From: JAGQIB01 sp041393395
Lineage (GTDB): Bacteria > ARS69
Length of the DNA stretch: 64,000 bases
Reading direction: 5' to 3'
Assembly (NCBI GenBank): GCA_041393395.1
Contig: JAWKKG010000002.1
Span: forward strand, 620,001 to 684,000
Shown here piece after piece: positions 16,522 to 24,174 of the stretch (its first letter is position 1; each line of letters opens with the position of its first letter). The translations under genes and the position numbers were made by a program. Under the pieces are notes generated by a model. The model worked only from the letters and a program-made list of their open reading frames with translations. It did not search any database and was not told where the DNA came from.

Positions 16522-16552
16522 CGGGCCCCGTCCGGCTTTCGGACGGAGCCCG
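16522..16552. terminator. Hairpin downstream of the membrane TPR gene
   Basis: CCGTCCG (16528-16534) pairs with CGGACGG (16540-16546) around GCTTT, extended by an outer GGGC/GCCC pair. It sits in the 154-base gap after the minus-strand TPR gene and before the BNR gene start. Confidence 0.55.
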
Positions 16553-16590
16553 GGGGCACGATGGTGGGGAGGCCGACCGATCGTGCGTTC

Positions 16591-17742
16591 CTAGCGGTCG
16601 GTGTCGTCCGTGTCGCCCGCGACCGAGGCGCCCGCGAGCGCCATCGTCTCCGCCTCCTCGAACTCTTCGAGAGAGACCTCGGCCTCCGGCGTCGGCTCGG
16701 GACCTGCGGCGTCCGCGTAGACGCCGGTCGGCTCGTCGGTCGGTCCGCCGAGCTGTTCGACGCGCGCGAGGCTCAGCGACGCCTTGGAGTCGCCGGGCGC
16801 GAGGCCGACCGCGTGGGCGTACGCTTCCTCGGCCGCGCGATAGCGGCCGGTTCGCTCCAGCGCCACGCCGAGATTGTTGAAGAAGACGGCCTGCCCCGCG
16901 TCCACCGCACACGCGCGCTGCAGAGGAGCCACGGCTTCCTCGAAGCGCTCCCCCTCGATTCGGAGCAGGCCGAGATTGTTGTTGGACCACGAGTCGTCGG
17001 GATCGATCGCGAGCGCCGTCTCGTACACGAGCTCGGCTTCCGCGGCGCGCCCCTGCGTGTGGAGGACGCGCGCGCGAACTCGCTGCGCGTCGACGTTGCC
17101 CGGGTCGCGCGCGACCGCGTCCTCGATCGGTGCCATCGCGTCACTCGCGCGACCGAGGTCCAGGCGCACGCGCGCGAGCGCCACGAGAGCCTTCACGTGT
17201 CCCGGATCGATCTCGAGGCAACGCACGAGCGACGCCTCCGCGTCTTCCGGACGACCGGCCTGGCGCTGCGCCAGCCCCGCCATGAACCAGCCCCAGGGAT
17301 TGCCGGCGTGGGCCTCCGTGTAGCTCGCGAAGCGGTCCGCGGCCGAGCTCCAGTCGCCGGCATCCCAGGCGGACTGCGCCTCGTCCCACGTCGCCGGGGC
17401 GATCGGCTCGCTCGCGCTCGACGTCTCCGCGACCCAGACCTCGGGCTCGGTGTCGCCACCGCCCGCCGCGGCCACCGCCGCGGTCGCGAACGTCTGCGGC
17501 GTCGCCGTGGCGGCCGCAACCGTGCGGTTCGCTTCCGCGCCGCTCTTCGCGCCGCGTTCCTTCGCCCACTCCGGGCGCGACGCATTCGTCCGCGTGGAGG
17601 ACGCCTGCTTGCTCTCCGGCTCGCGGTCGCCGATCAGGAGTGCGCCCACTCCGAGGGCCACCACCAGTCCCGTCGCGGCCAGCGCGACGCCCTTCGCCAG
17701 TCCCGGCTCCTTGCGTTCCATGCGAGGACGGTTCCCGTTCAT
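16591..17742 (-). CDS. Membrane-anchored TPR protein
   Basis: A 383-residue protein. After a short basic N-terminus there is one membrane helix (GVALAATGLVVALGVGALLI) and then a low-complexity Ala/Ser/Thr-rich linker. At least five TPR units follow, for example SAWDAGDWSSAADRFASYTE, GLAQRQAGRPEDAEASLVRC and NLGVALERTGRYRAAEEAYA. The C-terminal ~60 residues are acidic and disordered (EEFEEAETMALAG, DTDDTDR). TPR arrays bind protein partners; no enzymatic domain is visible. The ATG at 17742 has GGAGG seven bases upstream. It is separated by hairpins from both neighbours, so it is probably a single-gene unit. Confidence 0.8.
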   Translation of the reverse strand: MNGNRPRMERKEPGLAKGVALAATGLVVALGVGALLIGDREPESKQASSTRTNASRPEWAKERGAKSGAEANRTVAAATATPQTFATAAVAAAGGGDTEPEVWVAETSSASEPIAPATWDEAQSAWDAGDWSSAADRFASYTEAHAGNPWGWFMAGLAQRQAGRPEDAEASLVRCLEIDPGHVKALVALARVRLDLGRASDAMAPIEDAVARDPGNVDAQRVRARVLHTQGRAAEAELVYETALAIDPDDSWSNNNLGLLRIEGERFEEAVAPLQRACAVDAGQAVFFNNLGVALERTGRYRAAEEAYAHAVGLAPGDSKASLSLARVEQLGGPTDEPTGVYADAAGPEPTPEAEVSLEEFEEAETMALAGASVAGDTDDTDR

Positions 17743-17909
17743 CGTCTTCCCTCCGGATCTGCTGCGTGTGTCTCCGCGACGTTCGTTGCGCCGCACGACC
17801 GGGTGATTCGCAAGGAGGGGACCCGTTTCGGGCCGGGAATCGTACGGGGACGGAAGTGAAGATCCCGCAGGGACTTCCGGCATCCGGGCGTGGACGGGAG
17901 GGCGGGGCC

Positions 17910-17945
17910 GGAGGGCGCTCTCGTGTCCGGACGGACACGCCCTCC
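17910..17945. terminator. Hairpin after the response regulator gene
   Basis: The inner stem CGTGTCC (17922-17928) pairs with GGACACG (17933-17939) around a 4-nt loop. An outer GGAGGG (17910-17915) pairs with CCCTCC (17940-17945). It lies just past the stop of the minus-strand regulator gene. Confidence 0.6.
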
Positions 17946-17957
17946 GTGATCGAGCGG

Positions 17958-19328
17958 TCACACGCCGGGTTTCTTCAACCCGTGCCGGCGCATGATGCGC
18001 GAGAGGCTCGCGTGGTCCGCGAGACCCAGCTCCTCCGCGGTCCGCGTGACGTGCCAGCCGTTGCGCTCGAGCGCCCGTTGCACGAGTCGACGCTCGGCCT
18101 CGGCCTTGAGCTCGGCCAGGGGAGCCACGCGCGAGAACAGGTCGTCGGTGGGCGCGGCGGCGCCGGGGGTCGCGCCGGGACGCACCGTGTCGACGTCGAT
18201 CGTCTCGCCCGGCGCGGCGATCACGAGCCGTTCCACCACGTTGCGGAGCTCGCGCACGTTGTTGCGTTTCCAGTCACGGCCGGCGAGCTCGCGGAGCGCC
18301 TGCTCGGTGATGCCCTTCGGACGCTGTCCGAAGCGCTTCGCCGTGAGTCGCAGGAAATGGCGGACGAGAAGCGGGACATCTCCTTCGCGCTCCCGAAGCG
18401 GCGGGACGCGCAGGATGTGCACGTTCAACCGGAACAGCAGGTCCTGCCGGAACCGCCCCGCCTCGACCTCCGCGTCGAGGTCGCGGTTCGTCGCCGCGAT
18501 CACGCGCGCCGTGACCGCGATCGGTTTCTCGCCGCCGACGCGCGTGAGCTTCTCGTCCTCGAGCACACGCAGCAGCTTGGCCTGGGCCGCGAGCGGAAGC
18601 TCGCCGATCTCGTCCAGGAACAGCGTTCCGTCGGCGGCCAGCTCGAACGCGCCGCGACGCGTGCGGTCCGCTCCCGTGAAGGCCCCGCGCTCGTGCCCGA
18701 ACAGCTCGGACTCCACGAGGTGCTCCGGGAGCGCGGCGCAGTTGACCGGAACGAAGGGCTGCGTCGCGCGGGGCGAGAGTCGGTGCAGATCCCGCGCGAC
18801 GAGCTCCTTCCCCGTGCCGCTCTCGCCCACGAGCAGGACCGGACTCGGGATCGCCGCGAGTTTCCCGAGCAGCTCGCGCAATCCGCGGATCGCGCCGCTC
18901 TGCCCCACGAGCGAAGACTCCTCCTCGAGTCGCTCCGCGAGACGTCGCACTTCGCGGGCGAGTCGACCGTGCTCGATCGCGCGTCCGATCTCGTGCGCCA
19001 CGCGCTCGATCGACTCCGCCTTGTCCAGGAATCCGTACGCGCCGAGCTTCACGGCGCGCACGCAGCGATCGAAGTCGCCGGTACCGGTGTAGACCAGCAC
19101 CGGCGTGTCCGCTCCCTGCGTGCGCAACGTCTCGAGCAGCGCGAACCCGTCCTCGCCGGGAAGCTCCAGGTCCAGGAGGATGCAGTCCACCGGTTCCCGC
19201 AGCAGGATTTCCCGCGCCTTCGGCACGTCGTCGGCCTCGCGCGTCTCGTATCCGCCGAGCCGCCGCAGATCGTACGCGTACTGCTCGCGCATCGCCGGGA
19301 CGTCCTCCACGATCAGCACGACGCTCAC
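17958..19328 (-). CDS. NtrC-family sigma-54-dependent response regulator
   Basis: A 456-residue three-domain regulator. The receiver domain (1-120) has acidic Glu8-Asp9, phospho-acceptor Asp53 (LLDLELP) and Lys in GFLDKAES. The AAA+ domain has Walker A GESGTGKE, the sigma-54 contact loop ELFGHERGAFTGA, Walker B TLFLDEIGEL and an arginine finger region FRQDLLFRLNV. The C-terminal Fis-type helix-turn-helix is RTAEELGLADHASLSRIMRR. It should activate sigma-54 promoters when phosphorylated by the kinase encoded upstream. The GTG start at 19328 overlaps the kinase stop by 4 bases (GTGA) and follows GGAGG. The targets are unknown; glpD, divergent from the operon, is a candidate only by position. 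Confidence 0.93.
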   Translation of the reverse strand: MSVVLIVEDVPAMREQYAYDLRRLGGYETREADDVPKAREILLREPVDCILLDLELPGEDGFALLETLRTQGADTPVLVYTGTGDFDRCVRAVKLGAYGFLDKAESIERVAHEIGRAIEHGRLAREVRRLAERLEEESSLVGQSGAIRGLRELLGKLAAIPSPVLLVGESGTGKELVARDLHRLSPRATQPFVPVNCAALPEHLVESELFGHERGAFTGADRTRRGAFELAADGTLFLDEIGELPLAAQAKLLRVLEDEKLTRVGGEKPIAVTARVIAATNRDLDAEVEAGRFRQDLLFRLNVHILRVPPLREREGDVPLLVRHFLRLTAKRFGQRPKGITEQALRELAGRDWKRNNVRELRNVVERLVIAAPGETIDVDTVRPGATPGAAAPTDDLFSRVAPLAELKAEAERRLVQRALERNGWHVTRTAEELGLADHASLSRIMRRHGLKKPGV

Positions 19329-21028
19329 TCGTCCTCCTCCTTCGCGCGCGTGTCCGGATCCGCGATCGCTCCTGCCGGAAACGTGACGTGAACCCGGGTG
19401 CCGCGTCCATCCCGATCCTCGATCGCGATCGTTCCCTCGGCGTCGGATACCAGCCGCCGGACGATCGCGAGGCCGAGTCCGGTGCCATGGGCCTTCGTGG
19501 TGAAGTAGGCCTCGAACGCGCGGCTCCGCGCCGCCTCGGGAATACCGGGCCCGTCGTCCTCCACGATCAGGTGGACGCGCGGCGGCGGGCCCGCGTCGCC
19601 CCGCACGAGGACGGCGACGTGGGTCGCACCGCTCTCGCAGGCGTTCGTGACGAGGTTGTCGAGGATCCGCCGGATCGCGGTCGGATCGGCATGCACGCGC
19701 TCGGCCGCGGAGTCGCCCTCGAACTCGACCGGCCCCGCGGCGGTGTTCCGGCCGACGACCGCCTCGCGCGCGATCGCGGTCACGTCGCACGCGGAGCGCT
19801 CGGCACGCCCCGCGAGACGTCGCCAGTTCGTGGCGAGGTCGTCGAGGTAGGCGAGGCCCGAATCGAGCGTGCCGCGGCGCTCCGCGAACACGCGCGCGAG
19901 CTCGTCCGGCCGGTGCGACACCTCCGCGAGGTGCTTGACGACGTTTCGGATCGGCGGGAACGCGTTGCGCAGATCGTGGTTCACCTGACGCGCGAGATCG
20001 CCGAGCGTCGCGCGACGTTCGGCGTCCCGCAGACGGGACACGCTGGCGCGCAGTCGACGCGTCATTTCATCCAGGAACCGCGAGAGCGCGCCGATCTCGT
20101 CCCGGCGGTCGGTGGCGAAGTCCACGTCGAGATGATCGAGATCGACCACGCGCGTCTTCGCGGCGAGTCGCTCGACGGGACGGGCGAGACGCGCCGCGAG
20201 AAAGCTCGCGAGGCCGAGGGACGCCGCGGCCGCGAGCCCGAACGCGAGCAGCAGACGGCGATCCAGCGCGCGCAGCACGTCGCGGCGGCCGGCGAGCGAG
20301 TGCGTCACCACGATCCGGGCCGGCGTGCTCGCGGGCGTGCCCGGCAGCTTCGCCGGGAGCTCGACGGTCTGCTCGAGCCCGCCGGGATCCGGCGTTCCGC
20401 CGCCCGAGGAGGACAGCAGCGCGCGGTCGCCGATCCAGAGCGTGGCCGAGACGTCCGCGTCCGGCACGAGCTCCGCGAGCGTCGTCCCCGAGAGCTCGAA
20501 CGCGCCCACGAGTCGCAGCGGCACTCCGGACAGCGCCAGCGAGTCGACGCGGGCGAGTGCCAGGAAGTCCCCGTCGGGGCGACGCAACGGTACGACGCCG
20601 GCGTCGTCGCCGCATCGCGCGAGAAACGCCGGGACGGACGGATCCGTGCGTCCGAAGTCGTTGCGGAACTGACCCGAGCTCAGGATCTCGCCGCGCTCGT
20701 CCAGGAGCAGCAGCGCATCGAGCCCCGTGAGTTCCTGCGCCCGCGGCGCCCAGTCGCGAACGTAGCCCGCGTCGCTCGGGTCGAGCAGCGCGAGCCGGAG
20801 TCGGCTGTCCGCGCGCGCCGCTTCGGCCAGCGACGCGAGGTGTCGATCGAGCTGGTGCGCGCGCAGTCGGAGGCCGGTCGTGGCCCGGACCACGGACGCT
20901 TCCGCGCGCGCGCGCACCTGCCCGTCGAGGCGGGAGGCCACGTCACGCCGGATCAGGAAACCGGTCGCGGCGAGCGGCACGAGGCCGAGCAACGTGGCGC
21001 CGAGGAAGAGCCGCGTCCGGATCGTCAC
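19325..21028 (-). CDS. Membrane sensor histidine kinase, partner of the NtrC-type regulator
   Basis: A 567-residue kinase with two membrane helices (about 7-26 and 257-279) flanking a 230-residue periplasmic sensor region, then HAMP (280-335). The phosphorylation helix carries His351 (ARQVNHDLRNAFPPI). The N box is Asn457/Asn462 (LDNLVTNACESG), the G1 box EDDGPGIP and the G2 box GTGLGLAIV. The NHDLRN form of the H box is typical of NtrB/HPK4-like kinases that partner sigma-54 activators. The GTG at 21028 overlaps the stop of the solute-binding lipoprotein gene by 4 bases, so binding protein, kinase and regulator are translated together. This suggests that the binding protein presents a ligand to the sensor domain (inference). 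Confidence 0.93.
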   Translation of the reverse strand: MTIRTRLFLGATLLGLVPLAATGFLIRRDVASRLDGQVRARAEASVVRATTGLRLRAHQLDRHLASLAEAARADSRLRLALLDPSDAGYVRDWAPRAQELTGLDALLLLDERGEILSSGQFRNDFGRTDPSVPAFLARCGDDAGVVPLRRPDGDFLALARVDSLALSGVPLRLVGAFELSGTTLAELVPDADVSATLWIGDRALLSSSGGGTPDPGGLEQTVELPAKLPGTPASTPARIVVTHSLAGRRDVLRALDRRLLLAFGLAAAASLGLASFLAARLARPVERLAAKTRVVDLDHLDVDFATDRRDEIGALSRFLDEMTRRLRASVSRLRDAERRATLGDLARQVNHDLRNAFPPIRNVVKHLAEVSHRPDELARVFAERRGTLDSGLAYLDDLATNWRRLAGRAERSACDVTAIAREAVVGRNTAAGPVEFEGDSAAERVHADPTAIRRILDNLVTNACESGATHVAVLVRGDAGPPPRVHLIVEDDGPGIPEAARSRAFEAYFTTKAHGTGLGLAIVRRLVSDAEGTIAIEDRDGRGTRVHVTFPAGAIADPDTRAKEEDE

Positions 21029-22446
21029 GGCAGCACGTCCGGTCGACGCCGCACGTCGTCGAGGCGCGGCACGCCGTCCCATGCGCACCAGATTCCGGTC
21101 AGGTCGTTCCGCGAAACGAGCATCGCGCGCGTGCTCACGAGCGACCAGGGAGTCGGGCCGCCCGGCGGCGTGAGCGCGGCGAGACGTCGCGCCTGGTGCG
21201 CGACCGACGCGAGCTGCCGATCGAGCGCGTAGACGCCGGGCTCGGTCGCCTCGCCCATCGAGCGCGCGATCTCCGTCGCGTTGCGGCGGACCACGATCAC
21301 CGCCGCGCCCTCGCGCCCCCACCGGGAAGCGAGTCGCTCCGCGAGGAACGCCGCGTCCGGGTCCTCGGCCGGCGTCGCCAGGGTCTGCGCGACGCGGCCG
21401 GCGGGAGCCGGTCCCGGCGGCGGCTCCGGGGCTCGCGCCTCCGCGTCGCCGGGGGGCTCGAGCCATGGAGTCTCGGCCGGCCGGGAGATCGAGGGCAGGA
21501 TCGCGTCGGCCAGTTCTCGGCGCGCGTCGTCGGGCGGTCCGTCCGGCCAGGCGGGAGACGCCGTCACGACGTAGGTGCGGCTCCACGGCAGGGGCGTCAC
21601 GCGCGCGCCCGTCATCGCGGGCAGGTCCTCGAGCGCGCGTCGTTGCCGTGAGACGAGCAGGTCGACGTCCGGCGGGAAGACGTCGCGCGGGTCGGCTCCC
21701 ACCGTGACCACGAAGTCCACCACACGGCCGGAGTCGTCCGTACAGGTGAGGAGTCGACGCCCGGATTCGTATCGTTCGTCCACGGTTCGTCCCCGCGTGC
21801 CGACCGGCCACGCCGCTCCCCCGCGCTTCGCGATCGCGAACTCGCTCGCCGCGAGCAGACGCGGCAGGTCGGGGTCGGGCGCCTCGAGCCGCAGGCCGAC
21901 GACGTCGCCGTCCGCCGAGAGGTCGCGCAGCTTCAGGTCGCGCCACAGCGCCGCGCGCACGGGATCGTTCCGCGCCGACCGTCGACCCGCCCGCCACGCC
22001 TCCACCACGTCGCTCGCGGTCACCGGTGCGCCGTCCGCAAAGCGCGCGTCTCCGCGCAGCCGGAACCTCCACGTCGCGCCGTCGTCGTCGGTGGCCCACA
22101 CCGCCGCGAGCGCCGGCCGGGCCACCCCGTGGCAGTCGACGTCCGTCAGCCCCTCGTACACGTGCCGGAACACCATCGCCTCGGAGTCGTTCGCCGGGCG
22201 CGGCGCGTGGTCCGGGTAGACGCCCTCCACCAGCGCCACCGTCAGGTGCTCCGCGGCGGGACCCCCGTCGCCGGGAAGCAGGGCGCAGGTGTCGCCCGAG
22301 GGCGACGGTCCCGTCCCCGCACAGCCCGCCAGCACCACCAGGGTTACCCAGAGGTTGTGGTGCGAAAAGTGTGTCTGCCCCGCGCGGAGGGGCCATTTCG
22401 CTCTTCGGCGCGCCTTGTTGGTACCGGGTCCATCCATGTTCGACAT
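21025..22446 (-). CDS. Family 5 extracellular solute-binding lipoprotein coupled to the kinase
   Basis: About 473 residues. The N-terminus has a short hydrophobic stretch and lipobox (LVVLAGC, Cys near residue 42 from the first ATG). Features of the SBP5 (OppA/DppA/NikA) family follow: LTVALVEGVYPDH, MVFRHVYEGLTDVDCHG, RPALAAVWATDDDGATWRFR, LRGDARFADGAPVTASDVVE. The later part is shorter than in typical peptide-binding proteins and rich in Pro/Ala. The start is uncertain: ATG at 22446 or 22437 gives an unusually long basic leader (KARRRAKWPLR), and part of that leader coincides with an inverted repeat (22355-22377). No ABC permease genes are present. The gene instead overlaps a histidine kinase gene, so a sensing role is more likely than uptake. 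Confidence 0.75.
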   Translation of the reverse strand: MSNMDGPGTNKARRRAKWPLRAGQTHFSHHNLWVTLVVLAGCAGTGPSPSGDTCALLPGDGGPAAEHLTVALVEGVYPDHAPRPANDSEAMVFRHVYEGLTDVDCHGVARPALAAVWATDDDGATWRFRLRGDARFADGAPVTASDVVEAWRAGRRSARNDPVRAALWRDLKLRDLSADGDVVGLRLEAPDPDLPRLLAASEFAIAKRGGAAWPVGTRGRTVDERYESGRRLLTCTDDSGRVVDFVVTVGADPRDVFPPDVDLLVSRQRRALEDLPAMTGARVTPLPWSRTYVVTASPAWPDGPPDDARRELADAILPSISRPAETPWLEPPGDAEARAPEPPPGPAPAGRVAQTLATPAEDPDAAFLAERLASRWGREGAAVIVVRRNATEIARSMGEATEPGVYALDRQLASVAHQARRLAALTPPGGPTPWSLVSTRAMLVSRNDLTGIWCAWDGVPRLDDVRRRPDVLP

Positions 22447-22489
22447 CACCTGGGGGTCCGAGAGGCCAGACACAATCTTCGCACCACAA
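22355..22489. repeat. Inverted 23-bp repeat in the glpD/solute-binding-protein divergent region
   Basis: Bases 22355-22377 (TTGTGGTGCGAA plus 11 more) match the reverse complement of 22467-22489 at 21 of 23 positions, with 89 bases between. Read in the direction of each divergent gene, both carry CAGACACA-x-T-x-TTCGCACCACAA. It could be a pair of operator sites, a shared leader element, or the ends of a small mobile element. Confidence 0.6.
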
Positions 22490-22551
22490 GGAGCAGGTTG
22501 CCTCCGGTCGCGCGATCGCGCAATGTTCCGGCCAGCGGAAGGGGGGCGGAC

Positions 22552-24123
22552 GTGAAGCGAGACGCCGCGGTCGAGCGGCTCCGGGCGACGGAGCGGTGGG
22601 ACGTCCTGGTGGTCGGCGGCGGAGCGACCGGGATCGGGACGGCGCTGGACGCGGCGAGCCGGGGGTACCGGACGCTCCTGGTGGAGCGGGGGGACTTCGG
22701 GCAGGGCACGTCGTCCCGGAGCACGAAACTCGTCCACGGCGGGGTCCGCTACCTCCGGCAGGGAAATGTCTCCCTCGTGACGGAGGCGCTCGCGGAGCGG
22801 GCAATCCTGCGGAGGAACGCGCCGCATCTCGTGCACGATCTGCCGCTCGTGGTCCCGAGCTACGACTGGTGGGAGGGCCCGTTCTACGGAGTGGGTCTCA
22901 AGATCTACGACCTCCTCGCCGGGAAACACGGGTTCGGGAAGTCGCGACGTCTCTCGCGGGCCGACACGATCGCGCGCGTGCCCGGGGTGGAGACGTCGGG
23001 TCTGCGCGGCGGCGTGATCTACCACGACGGGCAGTTCGATGACGCCCGCCTCGTCGTGCACCTCGCACGCACCGCGGTCGCGCAGGGCGCCACGCTCGTG
23101 AACTACGTGGAGCTGGTGGATCTCACGAAGACGCACGGGATCGTGGACGGCGCGGTGCTGTTCGATCGCGAGCGCGAGGCGGAACACGTCGTGCGGGCGC
23201 GCGTGGTGATCAACGCGACGGGCGTGTTCGCGGACGGGGTGCGCCGCATCGACGAGCCGGATGCGCCGCGTCTGCTCCGGCCGAGCCAGGGCGTGCATCT
23301 GGTGCTCGACGCGGGTTTTCTCTCGGGCGACAGCGCGGTGCTCGTCCCGTCGACGGACGACGGGCGCGTGCTGTTCCTCATCCCGTGGCTCGGGCGGGTG
23401 CTCGTGGGCACGACCGACACGCCGGTGGACGTGCCCTCGGTGGAGCCGCGTCCCCGCGCCGACGAGATCGCGTTCCTGCTCGAACATGCCGCGCGGTACC
23501 TCGCGCGGGATCCCTCCGAGGCGGACATCCTCTCGGTTTTCGCGGGTCTGCGGCCACTCGTCGGGGCCGACGCCGGCGGGACCGCGGCGCTGTCCCGCGA
23601 TCACACGGTCCTGGTCTCGCGATCCGGCCTGGTCACGGTCACCGGCGGCAAGTGGACGACCTACCGGCGCATGGCCGAGGACACGGTGGACCAGGCGATC
23701 CTGGTGGGAGATCTGAACCCCGAGCGATCGCCGACGGACCGGCTTCCGCTCCACGGGGCGCCGGGCCCGGAGGCGCCGCTCCCGCCCGGCCCCCACGGCA
23801 CGGACGCCGCGGCGCTGGACGCGATCTGTCAGGGGTCGCTGGCCGATCCGATCCACCCCGGGCTGCCGTACCGGCTCGGTGAGGTGCTGTGGGCCGCGCG
23901 CTTCGAGATGGCCCGAACCGTGGACGACGTTCTCTCGCGCCGGACCCGGGCGCTGCTCCTGGACGCTCAGGCCGCCCGGGAGGCGGCTCCGGCGGTCGCG
24001 GCGGTGCTCGCCGGGGAACTGAAACGGGACGCCCGGTGGGTGGAGGAGCAGGTGCGGGCGTTCGAGGACCTGGCGCGGGGCTATCTCCCGGCGGGGGCCG
24101 AGGAGGTGCGTTCCCCGTCGTGA
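22552..24123 (+). CDS. glpD: Aerobic glycerol-3-phosphate dehydrogenase
   Basis: A 523-residue flavoenzyme that oxidises sn-glycerol 3-phosphate to dihydroxyacetone phosphate and passes electrons to quinone. The FAD-binding motif is DVLVVGGGATGIGTALDAAS (about 17-36), followed by the family signature SRSTKLVHGGVRYL. FAD- and substrate-domain motifs include LLRPSQGVHLVLD, VFAGLRPLVG and TVTGGKWTTYRRMAEDTVD. A C-terminal GlpD cap follows (EVLWAARFEMARTVDDVLSR). The GTG at 22552 has a purine-rich GGAAGGGGGG upstream and starts at the family's usual point; the long open frame before it is not protein-like. It is divergent from the sensory operon and shares its control region, including the 23-bp inverted repeat. 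No glpK or glpF is nearby. Confidence 0.93.
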   Translation: MKRDAAVERLRATERWDVLVVGGGATGIGTALDAASRGYRTLLVERGDFGQGTSSRSTKLVHGGVRYLRQGNVSLVTEALAERAILRRNAPHLVHDLPLVVPSYDWWEGPFYGVGLKIYDLLAGKHGFGKSRRLSRADTIARVPGVETSGLRGGVIYHDGQFDDARLVVHLARTAVAQGATLVNYVELVDLTKTHGIVDGAVLFDREREAEHVVRARVVINATGVFADGVRRIDEPDAPRLLRPSQGVHLVLDAGFLSGDSAVLVPSTDDGRVLFLIPWLGRVLVGTTDTPVDVPSVEPRPRADEIAFLLEHAARYLARDPSEADILSVFAGLRPLVGADAGGTAALSRDHTVLVSRSGLVTVTGGKWTTYRRMAEDTVDQAILVGDLNPERSPTDRLPLHGAPGPEAPLPPGPHGTDAAALDAICQGSLADPIHPGLPYRLGEVLWAARFEMARTVDDVLSRRTRALLLDAQAAREAAPAVAAVLAGELKRDARWVEEQVRAFEDLARGYLPAGAEEVRSPS

Positions 24124-24174
24124 TATGATCGGCAGGTCCGCCCCCCCTTCACCGAGCCGGGACTCATCGCTCCC

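Noticed and set aside
22129..22551. N-terminal extension of glpD
   Set aside because: Antisense to the solute-binding lipoprotein and not similar to the GlpD N-terminus, which begins at the GTG 22552.
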